Assembly: GCA_037013555.1 (NCBI GenBank)
Contig: JASUAD010000024.1
Location: forward strand, 8,438,221-8,502,220
From: Sextonia rubra
Lineage: Eukaryota > Streptophyta > Magnoliopsida > Laurales > Lauraceae
Reading direction: 5' to 3'
Length of the DNA: 64,000 nt
Part shown: one piece after another, positions 22,311-33,480 of the stretch
Layout: every line of letters begins with the position of its first letter
Numbering within the stretch: position 1 is the stretch's first letter
The notes under the pieces: model-generated
Told to the model about the DNA's origin: nothing
Databases searched by the model: none
The model's input: only the letters and a program-made list of their open reading frames with translations
Program-made: the position numbers and the translations under genes

Positions 22311-24847
22311 CTAAAAATCCTCCCCGCGAAGCTTTCTTAGCACCCTTGACTGAGGACTATCAGGATCTCCTCTCTCTTTGGCAGCGCATAGCATAGCCTC
22401 TGCTCTCAAAAGAGCCTCCTCTGCAGTATCAAGCTGCTCTGGCAGCCACCCCTTCATCTCTTCCCCAGCACCATACTCCACTTCTTCCGCTCCCCCATCA
22501 GTAGCTTTTCTTATGGGTTTCCTCGTGTCTGCAATCATGATCTCAGAGATTGGAGAAGGCCTGTGTTCTTTATAGTAAGCTCTGTAAGCATCCTCATCAT
22601 CTCTCCACTGTTGATCATTGTCAGGAGCCGCATCCCACCCTACGCAACTGACCTCTTCAACGGCTCTGGTGTGTGCATTGTGGCTCTGTCGCTTCTGTTT
22701 GTAACTAGGGTCCAAGGGTAGTTTTGGCGAAGATGGGATGTGGGCTATGTTGCTTGTTTGATAATAGAATTGGATTGTGTCAGATTTTGCGGAGAGGCAG
22801 GGTTTCTGAGCTGTAGCTGCCTTGGCTGCCTCCTCTCCTTCATCCTATAACACACAATGGTATTCAACTTCAGTTGGACCTATAAAAGGATTACACATTT
22901 TGAAGGTCTGTTTCTACCTGGATTTTGTGAAAGGGTGAAATTATTCTTATTTTCTCGTGCAGCACATTATTTCTTTGTTTAGCAAGAGACGATTGGAAGC
23001 ATTCTCCTTGCTGAAAAGGAAAAAATAACTGATGACTTTGATTTCTTACTAAAGCTGTCACTTCCACCATTTTTTTTTTAGAGGATTGAAACTTGAAAGC
23101 AAAAGGTGTTGGATTGGGTGTGCATTAAAGCATAAAATCCCCACTTTAAATACAATTAGTTTCCTCCTCTTTTACTCCTCTTTATTTCTTGGAGTCTAAT
23201 TGAAGAAATCAATCATTCTTTTGCTAGACTTTTTTCATCTGTGTTAACAAAAGTAAAGAGAGAATTTATTGCATTCAAATAGATAAAAATATTTAACTGC
23301 ATCAATTAACATGCATTTAAATACACATTGTTTACAGAAAAAACTCACAAAGCGGAATGGTACATTATTAATCATAGTAGAAACTCACATCATTAGAACA
23401 TACAAATAAAAATCAACAAGGAAATAAATAGACCTTTAATGTGATTTAAACAACTGCCAGGTGCAACCGCACCCAGGTGATAGAACGTGGGTTTGCCCCT
23501 GCTGACAATGGTATTTAACTTCAGTTGGGCATAGAAAAAGATTACACATTTTGAAGGGTCTGTTTCTACCTGCTCTTTGAAGGTCTGTTTTTACCTGGAT
23601 TTTATGAAAGGGGGAAATCATTCTTGTTTTCTCGTGCAACTCATTGTTTCATTGTTTACCAAGAGACGCTTGGAAACACATTCTCCTTGCCGAAGAGAAA
23701 TCAATAACTGATGACTTTGATTTCTGACTAAAGCTCTCTCTTCCACCCTTTTTTTTTTTTTTTTGGTTGGAGGATTGAAACTTTAAAGTGGAAAGTGTTG
23801 GAGTGAATGTGCATTAAAGTACAAAATCTCCACTTTTAATGCACTCAGTTTCATCCTCTTTGACTCTTTTTTATTTCCAATCGAGTGTACGATTATTGAA
23901 AATTCCAATCTGAAAAGTCGTTTTTTTCTAAAAGCATACATCCATAAGTCCATATGCAAAATCTGCTTTAAAATAAATCTCTAAAAACGTAATTCGACTA
24001 CCAATTATTTTGATAATTTTTTTACTTTCTCTTCAATCCTATTGTTTTATAATTATTTTCAGTAATCAAATTTTTAACTTTTTCTTCAATCCTATTATTT
24101 TACAATTATTATCAATTATTATGGTAATCAACATACACCGGAGTCCAACAAGACGTCCATGTGGATTTTTTTTCAACGGAAGGGTATAAATTAGAAAATC
24201 AGAACACTCTCTGTTACCAAGGAAAATCATTTCATTATTTTTTTACTTTTAATTTTGAAAAAGAGTTGTGCCCATCAACAAAGCACCACAAAATAGGAAC
24301 AATTTTCCTTGCCAGCATTGTAGGGTTTCCTTCGCTAGAGAGCCCAATGGCAAGAGTGAATCAATTCTATATCCCAGTAGAAATGGGTTGGGGACCAAAT
24401 GTAACATCAATACACTGGGTCCCAACCATTAGTGGGAAATAAATGCCCTCCCTCCCTCATGAGATTTGGTAATTAGAAATTACAAAGGCCCATAGCCAAG
24501 CCAGGCCAAGCCCGACGCATGCAGTAGATACAGGCCCAATCAAGCTGGGTCAAACAGATTGTTTTATGAGTCATACGGGCTTTCTAGTAATTTTTGAAGC
24601 CCAGTCGAGCCCTGCACGGCTTTCTATCAGAATATTCAAGTTTGGCCCAAATAATAAACGGGTCTGAGCCGGCCAGGAGCACCCCTATATTGAGGAGAAA
24701 TAAAATCACCTGGGGAGGTTTGGAGTGAACAGCGGGGCCTCCAGCACCACAGCATTGAGATGTTGTAGAAAGTGGGTAATTAGAGAGACGCTTTGGAAAT
24801 AAGGGGAAGAAAGAAGACCATCTTTCTACTACCAAGCTTGATTGCAT
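22311..24847 (-). CDS. Predicted two-exon host gene of unknown function
   Basis: Proposed exon 1 is 24,847-24,710 (46 codons, starting MQSSLVVERW). The intron is 24,709-22,845 (GTGATT...TTATAG) and exon 2 is 22,844-22,311 (177 codons plus stop). Both exon edges are phase 0, so the join keeps the frame and gives about 223 residues. Exon 2 is open well upstream of its first Met, which argues that it is an exon rather than a separate frame. The N-terminus is rich in Ser, Lys and Arg with one acidic residue, which could be an organelle transit peptide. The C-terminal half is acidic with a helical, Ala-rich stretch (LDTAEEALLRAEAML) and ends LRKLRGEDF. I do not recognise the family. Composition is GC-richer than its surroundings and there are no internal stops, unlike the transposon remnants. 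Further exons inside the intron are possible. The exon 1 call is weaker than exon 2. Confidence 0.5.
22855..23885. repeat. Duplicated segment inside the predicted intron
   Basis: About 22,855-23,200 and 23,505-23,885 are two diverged direct copies. Shared blocks include CAATGGTATT(C/T)AACTTCAGTTGG, GATTACACATTTTGAAGG and AATAACTGATGACTTTGATTTC. The second copy also carries a small internal duplication (GAAGG(G)TCTGTTT(C/T)TACCTG, twice near 23,553-23,598). The 300 bases between them are not shared. Confidence 0.75.
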
Positions 24848-25735
24848 TCTTTTCGTCTCTCTTCCTCTTCAGGTTTTTTCTCTCCCCGTATGAAAGAAGA
24901 ACGAACTAAAATGATCCCATCCTTTTGAAAACAAAGGAAAAGGAGTCTAAGAAGGACAGGTGTAGGGACATGTAGGTGGTAGAAGTTGCTAGAGACTTGT
25001 AGCGGCTGCTGCTGCTGCCCCACTACCTACATGTGTCACAATCTTGGAAAATTTAACGTAATGGTTCTGAAATCCCAGCCGGTTAATGTTATTTCATCCA
25101 AGCCTCAATTTAGTTTGAGTGGAGCCCATCAAGGGATTATTTCATCCCCTTTAGAAGACCAAAGTCAAGTGTGTTGTATCTGATCAATTTGATCAGTACC
25201 TAAAGTCGACTGTTGTCAATCTGACAGCGCCTTTTCTGATACATGATCAGTTCCAAATTAAAATCACATGTTTTCACAAGCATTCAAATGGTGAGCTCGG
25301 GCCTTGCTTGAGGAGGACCACAGTGGTTCCCCGGTTGGCGAGCCCAATTGTTATCTAGCTGCCCAAGAAGTGACACCTGGCTACTTCATTCTTTCCCACA
25401 TGTGTGGCTTTTTTCATCGTGTGGGCTCCTTTGAGTCCAGCCCCCTAAACACGCATAAAAAAATAAAAATAATAAATAAATAATAATAATAAATAAAAGA
25501 AAACTCCGCTTGATGAGAAAGTGATTTTAGTAATTTAGATTTAGAAGGGATACACTTGTGTGGGTACACTTTATGGAGCAACATAATACATCAGGGGAAA
25601 AATGAGATGGAGATGCACGGACAGAAATGGGCCTGTATCAACATTTGCAGGGAATCACTTTTTTTTTTAAAATAATTATAAATATTTAAAGAGCTGAGTG
25701 GTGACAGATATAAGGTGGACACAAAAATAATTTCT
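24848..25735. other. Upstream region of the minus-strand gene; otherwise unassigned
   Basis: On the minus strand the first 200 bases would be the 5' untranslated region and promoter of the predicted gene. No obvious TATA box was seen. An A/T microsatellite lies at about 25,455-25,497. Confidence 0.35.
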
Positions 25736-26395
25736 CCCATTTTTACGTTTCTTCAAATATTTTTATTATTTTATTTTATTTTTGTTAGATTGGATTGTTA
25801 GATGTAAGTGGTCTTCATGACCACATGTCTAGCAATGTAGGGCCCCACTTTAAGTGCATTAATTATGATATGCTTTCCCCTATAGTTTTATTTTAATAAA
25901 TCCATCTTGGACGTACTTTCTGAAACCCAATCTAGTAGCATTCTGTTTTGGCTAATCATTAAGGGAATGAAGGAAACTTCTAATATGATTATTTTGATGG
26001 GAAGAAATTTGTGTAGGCTTATCTATAGTAGTGGTTTGCCGGTCCTCTCTTTCTCTCGTTTCACCACATATTGCATAATACCCATCAACTCCCACTTTTA
26101 GGTTTCTTCAAATATTTTTATTATTTTATTTTATTTTTGATAGATTGGATTGTTAGATGTAAGTGGTCCTCATGACCACATGTCTAACAATGTAGGCCCA
26201 CTTTAAGTCCATTAATTATGATATGCTTTTTCCTTTAGTTTCATTTTAATAAATCTATCTTGGACTTACTTTCTGGAAACCAATCTAATAGGACTCTTTT
26301 CTAGCTTATCATTGAGGGGATGAAGGAAACTTACATATTTAATATGATTATCCTAATGGGAAGAAATCCATGTAGGATTATATCAAGATCATAGT
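25736..26395 (+). repeat. Tandem duplication, 355 bp period
   Basis: Unit 1 is 25,736-26,090 and unit 2 26,091-about 26,395. Both start CCCA(T/C)TTTTA(C/G)GTTTCTTC and share GATTGGATTGTTAGATGTAA, the palindrome GGTC(T/C)TCATGACCACATGTC and a closing GATGGGAAGAAAT / AATGGGAAGAAAT block. Unit 2 has several small deletions and is about 10% diverged by eye. Confidence 0.8.
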
Positions 26396-26429
26396 GCAAA
26401 GGTCTAAACAATGTTATTTATCAGGATTA

Positions 26430-27640
26430 TTTTTTATTTGAGAATTTTCATTGTTATTTATCATACAGTTTATAGGATGCCATTAGAAGTCTTTATGAGG
26501 TTGATAGATCTCTTGCACAACAAGATCTAAATAATGACTTGGTTGCAAATGTGTTCATTTAGTTTTCTTGTTGATTATAAAGCATGACATGTGTGAATTT
26601 CATATTTATCAACATTTAGTTTTTAATATAGATCATTGTCTTTATTCTCATGTACAATATTTATTTTTCATAATTATATATCTTTATAATTAAATATATA
26701 ATATCTTAGTTATAGGTATGTGATGAATCACTATTTATAATTAAATATATAATAGTGTTATAATTAAATATAACACCATTTATTTCTAATAATATTATAG
26801 GCATGTGATGAATCACTACATCAAGAGACACAGATAGAACAAGCACGTCTACAGATAAGATTAACTCAGCATCGATTGATGTATTTGGTGGATAAGGATA
26901 TTTGTGTTGCTTATGGGACAATGATTGGTTCGTCGCTTGACTATATATCTATGATGTTATAGGATTATCATGGATGAGATTCTTAATTATTTGATCCAAT
27001 CACTTAGTGGAGATAAAATTTTTGGAGATATCACATTTAACAATTTGATTGATTGGCCCATGTACAAAGCTTTAGATTAGTTTCATTTGACTTTGTTGCA
27101 CTTTCGACTTTAGTTTAAATTACCGTCTTGGAATGACTTCACTTGAAGCATTTGGTTTTATATATTGGATTGAATTTTAACTTTAGTGACTTTAATTATG
27201 CTAATTGATGATTGTTCGTATCTAAGGTGTTATTGTCGTATCTATGGATGGATTATCATTTACATTTATTGAATGGATGATTATATAAATCCTATATATA
27301 GGTACTTTTTTTAATTAAAAACAAGGAAAAAAATGACACCTACTAACACTTGATAATTTGAAGAAGACTCTAGATGCTTCTTAAAAATGACAGTTTTACA
27401 ACTTGATAATTTTTGGAAAAATTTTTTGTTAATAATTTATTTTAAAAAATGACGGTTTTCATAAGAAAAAAATGAGAGCAACTAGCACTAGAAAAAAAAT
27501 GATAGCTTGAAATACTTGTTAAGTTAAGACTTACATGACAGCCACGGACACTTGTTTTTGAAAAGCCACACCAATATTTATGACGATCAAAATGACAGTT
27601 TGGACCACTATTTTTCAATTAAACAATAGTGCAAAACACT
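26430..27640 (+). pseudogene. 3' fragment of a Ptta/En/Spm (CACTA-type) element, copy A
   Basis: This stretch aligns with 41,775-42,905 for over 1 kb, starting at TTTTTTATTTGAGAATTTTC. It contains the decayed C-terminal coding part (ACDESLHQETQIEQARL, HRLMYLVDKDICVAYGTMIG) and the AT-rich subterminal region with repeated ACACTTG and GACGGTTTTCA motifs. The N-terminal transposase part seen in the other copy is missing. It ends against the LTR remnant of gypsy copy A. Confidence 0.6.
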
Positions 27641-27659
27641 AGTTTTTTTCAAATTTTGA

Positions 27660-28391
27660 TGTAGTAAATGATCTCTTTCAATTATCATGTCTTTAATTCC
27701 AAATGATACAGCATGCTATGTTTTATTACTTGTCTATTCTTGTTGAATCGTTGTATTAAGAGTGCTATCCTTCGTGTTGTAGGAACACTAGATACCGATT
27801 CGACTATCGACTCCATCATGGAGGAGATCCCGCCAGTTTCTTTCGAAATAGTTGAGTGGGCTCTTGATGATGTCCTCTGTTAGATGTCTACCGTAGTGCG
27901 AATGGGTTTTTGGGAATCTAGGGCTTGAGACTATGGCGCTCATTTTACACATCATCCTGATGAACTTCTTAAACTTATGTTTTATATACTGTTGGTATGT
28001 ATTATTTGGTCTTTAGACCGTGAGTTATGTTATGTACTTATGCACATAAGCCCATGTCACGGGTAAACTTTCCTTTAGTTTTGAATGTTTGACATTTAGA
28101 TTATGCAGAGTTTATGGTATTAAAAGACTTTATTTAAATTGGTTTTATTATTAATTGATTAAGCATGTACTTATTTATGATCAATACCATCAGAGGTTGT
28201 GCAATGTGTATGATATGCACTTAGCTTCCACAAATTGTTTAAAATTACACGTATTTATGGATCTTCCTCACACGTGATCCCTTTGGATTCCCTTGTGGTA
28301 GTTCATATGTGCCGTATTATTGCATGAATCACCACGGGATATGTGTGACATGTAACTGGCATAGACTAACTACCCTAATTTTGGGCCCAAT
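27660..28391 (+). repeat. 3' portion of the 5' LTR of gypsy copy A
   Basis: It is homologous to 37,910-38,654 over its whole length. Shared blocks are ATCTCTTTCAATT, ATTACTTG(T/C)CTATT, TTGTTGAATCGTTGTATT and TTAAACTTATGTTTTATATACT. The end (GGGCCCAA) lacks the ACGTGACA terminus of the other copy through a small deletion. A decayed PBS (ACGATATCAAAG, 28,401-28,412) follows. Confidence 0.7.
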
Positions 28392-28439
28392 GAAGTAAGT
28401 ACGATATCAAAGAATGAACAAGTAAAGGAATAAAAGACT

Positions 28440-31400
28440 TAGAAATCCTAGAGAACGTGGTGAGGACACAATTGATGCATTGGATTACAGATTTATAGTG
28501 TGTCTAAGTTTGATGATGCCTTATTATAGTACCAATCAAGGAGGTGATGAGGAGGATGTGTTTGTTGAGATACTGAGAAATGATCTACAACCTCTGCCTC
28601 CACTGCCTCTGACTACCATTGACAGATTCATGATGATGCTACAGACCATTCAGACTATGTAAGCTTAGATCACCACATTCATTGAGAGGCAAAGGCATGC
28701 TCCACCCCAGGCTGAACCAAATGTGGGCAGCCAAGTGATACTGCAGGCGAGAGAAATGACCCAATGCCATGTGCAAAAAATTTCAAAAAATAGGACCTAC
28801 AAAGTTTATGAGAAAGAAGACCCGATTAAGGCGGATGAATGGATGGAACATGGCAAGAATGTCTTTTATTCAATAATTTGCACAGACAAGCAACAAGTTG
28901 TTGTCATGGCTTCTATGTTCCATGGTATTGCTAACATTTGCTGGAAGAGCATCCCCCCAATGTATCAAACCATGCTCGAAGCAACTATCTAGGAGACATT
29001 CAAGAAGCAATTCTAGAAGAAGTTCATTCCCAAGCACCTCACATGCTAGAAGAAGGCTAAGTTTCTCACATTGAAGTAGAATTTCATGAAGATTGCTGGC
29101 TATATCCACACCTTCACCCTGCTTTCTAGTTTTGTTGAGGATGTGATTGACATTGATGAAAAGAAGATTGAAAGGTTTATTAAGGGGTCGAGACCCTCCC
29201 TTACGGGGCATGTTACTACATTTTAGAGGCTTGCAAATTATGAGGATGCCATCGAGAGAGCCTAAGCAGAAGTACTTGAGCAGAAGATGCCAGCAGGCTA
29301 ACCCAAGAGAAATGTTCAATCTTCGGGGAAACATCATCAGCATCTTAAGAAGCAAAAGAGTGGTGGCACTAGTGGTGGTGCAGGCAGGCCAGTTTGTGGC
29401 CACTGTGGAAAGTGTCATGCAACGAGCGCTTGTTGGAAATCAACTAGAGCATGATTTCGATGTGGTTCCATAGACCACAAATGTCAGATTATCCCAAGAG
29501 GAAGATGGATTTTTGCGCCCCCACGGTGCCAATAGTCTGTTAGAGTCGCTTTGCTAGCTCCTCCATCGCATCCAGCTATGCAAGCTCCCCAGAGACCATA
29601 ATAGTAACTAGATAGATAAGCTTAGAGGCAGGGACAACAGAGGCAGGGCCGACCAAGGTCACAACAAACATGGTGTATTTACGTAGTGACTCACTTCGAG
29701 GCAGATGCAGCGGAAAACGTTCTAAAAGATAAAATCTCTATCTATAATTTTGAAGCTATATTGTTGTTTGATCCTGGATCGACTCACTCGAATGTTGCTC
29801 TGCATTTTGAGGGTGAACTTAGGGAGCCACCGGCATAACTACCTTATGTTTTTACTGTCACATCCCTGTTGGACAGAGGGTTGTTTACGAGCTCTTCTAC
29901 CTTAGATATAGATTTCAAGTGGGCAAGTTGCAAATCTAGTAGATCTAATTGTGCTAGCGATGCATGATTTCAAAGTGATCCTAGGCATGAATTGGCTAGC
30001 AAGGTACAGAGCCTCTTTAGACTGTTTCCATGAGACCATCGCCTTTAAGGTGGATGAGGCCAATCCTAGTGTAGTCTTCGAGGGTATGTAGATCAAGCGC
30101 TTAGATACCAGGATGGTTTTTAATCTTAGAGTGGAGTGATTGATGCAGTGCTTATAGGGAATATATTTCCTTCATCTTTGAGAAAAAGTATCCCAAGAAG
30201 TTGGAAGAAATTCTAGTACCTTGAGAGTTTCCAAATGTATTTCCAGATGAGGTTCCAGGATTGCTACTATAAAAAAAGGTCAACTTCTCTATAGAGCTTG
30301 TGACTGACACCGCTCCGATTTCTAAGGCCCAGTATAGGATGAAACTTGGAGAGTTGCATGAGTTGAAGGTTCAGTTGCAGGATCTATTGTATAAAGGCTT
30401 CATTTGTCCTAATATTTCACCATGGGGTGCTTCATTGTTGTTCGTTAAGAAGAAAAATGACACTCTTCTTATATGTGTATTGATTATAGGCAGTTAAATC
30501 ATGACTATTAAGAATAAATATCCACTGCCTCGTATTAATGAATTATTTGATCAACTTCATTGTGTAGCATTCTTTTCTAAGATTGATTTGAGATTTGGTT
30601 ATCATCAGTTGAGGATGAGAGAGCATGATGTTTCCAAGATAGCTTTCGGACTAGATATGGGCATTATGAGTTCTTGGTCTTGCCTTTTGGATGGATGAAT
30701 GCCCCAGCAGCGTTTATGGCTTTGATGAATAAAATCTTTGTTTTTTTCCTTGACCAGTTCATGGTAGTTTTCATTGATGACATTCTAGTATATTTGAAGT
30801 CTATTGATGAGCATACCGAGTATTTGAGGTAATTCCTTCAGATCTAAGGAATAATCAATTGTATGCCAACTTAGAAAAGTGTAACTTTTGGTTAGAGCAA
30901 GTAGCGGTTTTGGGTCATATCATATCTAGAGATGGACTTGCAGTTGATTTGGCTAAGATTAATGCTGTTACCAATTTGCAGAGTCCTAAAACAGTTGCAA
31001 AGATTCAAAGCTTTCTTGGTCTTGCAGGTTATTATTGTAGATTTGTTAAGAACTTTCCAAAAATTTAAACTTTGTTGACTAAGTTTACTCGAAAGAATGT
31101 GCCTTTAATGTAGACAAATGAGTGTGAGTTTAGTTTCTAGTTGCTTAAAGGGAAATTGACCACAGCCCAATCCAATCATTTCTTGAAGGAAGTGGTGGAT
31201 TTGTGATATATTCAAATGCTTCTCGAGTTGGTCTAAGGTGAGTTTTGATGTTGAATGGTAGAGTGATAGCCTATGGTTCTCAACAGTTAAAAGAGCGTGA
31301 GAAAAATTATGCCATCCATGATCTTGAATTGGCAGCTATTGTATTTGCATTGAAACTTTGGAGACATTATATTTACAAAGAGAGATTTGAGGTTCATCTT

Positions 31401-33110
31401 GACCGTAGGAGTTAATAGTATCTATTTTCCAAACAAGATTAAAATATGAGACGAAGTCGATGGCTTGAGCTTATTAAAGAGTATGATTTTCCAATTAAGT
31501 ACTTTTCGGGTAAAAGAAATGTGGTGGTGGATGCTCTTAGTAGGAAATCTTTTGAGCTTACAATCTTTTATGGTGAGTGGTCTTTAGTTGAGGAGTTCAA
31601 AGATCTGGATGTTGAGATTGAGTTCATCAGTAATAGGTTATAATTGTAGCGATGTTTATCTTCGAGCCAGTGTTGATTCAATAGATGAAGGACATACAAT
31701 TTGAGCACCAAGAGTTAATTAGACTTCATGATCCTATTGCAGAGAGGACAGATTTCAGGATTGTTTAGGGTGTTTTGTATTTTAAAGATTGATTGTGTGT
31801 GGTAGCTATTGATAAGACGAATAATTTGATCATATCTGAGGCACATCATACTTGCTGTTCTTTGCATCCCAGGAATACCAAGACCTACTAAAATCTTAAG
31901 GGTAGGTTCTGGTAAAAGAATATGAAGAGGGAGATAGTAGGCTTGCTGTCTAGATATCTCACCTGCCAGCGTATTAAGACTGAACATAGGAAACCTCCAG
32001 GCTTATTGTATGTTTTGTAGATAGCGAAGTGGAAATGAGAGAATATCACCGTGGACTTTGTTTCAGAGCTACTTTTGACAAGTTAGCGTCATTATTACAT
32101 TTGGCTGATTATAGATCGTTTGTCAAAATCAACCCATTTTATTCCCTACACGAAAGGCAAGAAATTTAGTGAGATGGCAGAGGTCTTAGTGCAAGAGGTT
32201 ACTAGGCTCCATGGTACTACAGTTTCTTTTGTGTCTGATTGGGATAGCAGATATGTCTCACGTTGTTGGTAGATGTTTCAGTAATCGATGGGAACTAAGC
32301 TCAACTTCCGATTGGCGTACCACCTACAGACAGATGGCCAACACCATTTGAACTCTTAAGGATATGCTTTTTTCTAGCGTGCTTGACTTCAAGAAGGAAT
32401 GAGATTGTGATCTAGCGCTATGCGAGTTTGCCTAAAACAACAATTATCATGCTAGCATTGGGATGCATTTTTTTTGAGGCATTATATGGTTGTCATTGTT
32501 GTACTCTAATTTCGTTGGAAAAGGTCAAAGTTAGAAGCTTTCTTAGGCCTTCAATTATTGTGGATACTGCAGAGAAAAAGAAATTTGAGATTGTTTGCTC
32601 TCCCCAGAAGAGCCATGTCGACAACTGTCAATGAGATGTTATGTTCCAGATTGGAGATATGGTGTTCTAAAAAGTTTATCCAATGAAAGGCACCATCACG
32701 TTCTAGTAGGAAGGCAAGTTGGCTCTAAGATCCGTGGAACCATTCGAGATTAAGAGGAGAGTTAGTAATCTTACTTATAAATGGATTCTTCTGCTAGAGT
32801 TAGCCAAAGTGCACGATGTTTTCCATATGTCCATGTTCGAAAGTATATTCTAGATTCAACGCAAGTTATCAAGCACGAGGAGATTCAAGTATAGCAACAT
32901 GCAACTTATGTGGAGTGCCCTCTTCATCTCATCAATAGAAGGAGTATGTGTTGCGAACACAAATGATTCATTGGGTTAAGATTCTCTAGGGGCACCATGG
33001 TCCCAAAAAGGTCACTTAGGAGCTCGAAGAGCAAGTTCTGGATAAGTATCTAGGACTCTTTCAGTGTATTTGATAGGTATGTTTCATTTAGAGGACCAAA
33101 TGGCCCTAAC
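28440..33110 (+). pseudogene. Degenerate Ty3/gypsy chromovirus gag-pol, copy A
   Basis: Gag spans about 28,700-29,490 (KVYEKEDPIKADEWMEHG, then a CCHC knuckle CGHCGKCHATSACW near 29,394). Protease lies near 29,760 (LFDPGSTHS, with Pro in place of the Ser of DSG). RT spans 30,300-30,830, with the catalytic FIDDILVY intact at about 30,769-30,792. RNase H is at 31,190-31,420 (EKNYAIHDLELAAIVFALKL), and the integrase zinc finger near 31,845-31,970. The DDE core region is at 32,050-32,400 (ITVDFVSEL, VSDWDS). A C-terminal chromodomain-like segment lies near 32,940-33,075 (IHWVKIL, VTWELEEQ with a stop at Trp). The layout matches the Tekay/Del chromoviruses and is the same as in the intact element at 47,301-51,813. 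Dozens of stops, many of them TGG to TAG or CAG to TAG, show long decay. Confidence 0.85.
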
Positions 33111-33480
33111 CGCGGGAGGATGTAAGATCCTAACCCCAAATTTAGGGTTTAATTGCTAATGAATCATTTTTTAAATTAATTAATTATGTAGTAGTCTAAT
33201 TTGATGATTATATGTTGTTTGGGTCTTGGTTAGGTAGTTGGGTTAGACCTTAACCTTGATTAGGTAGTTAGCTGAAATCTTGCAATTTTCGTTCATGGTC
33301 TTGGATCATTTCATCATTTTCTCATTTCATTCGAAGCATTTCATTAGCCAACATACCCTAAACCTATTTTTATATCAAGAAACCCCAAGTGTCCCAATTT
33401 GTAATATGCCTAAAGAAATAGCCTTGTTCAACGTGCATCTTCGTGTTTTAATTTTCTAAGATTGAGTCATTCATGCATTG
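33111..33480 (+). repeat. PPT and start of the 3' LTR of gypsy copy A
   Basis: The purine run CGCGGGAGGA (33,111-33,120) is followed by TGTAAGATCCTAACCCCAAA, a TG start with the TGTAA..CC opening seen in related LTRs. The LTR is cut short where the non-autonomous element begins. The exact junction, somewhere near 33,480-33,560, is not resolved. Confidence 0.65.

Noticed and set aside
22378..22575. 65-codon plus-strand frame
   Set aside because: It is antisense to exon 2 of the predicted minus-strand gene.
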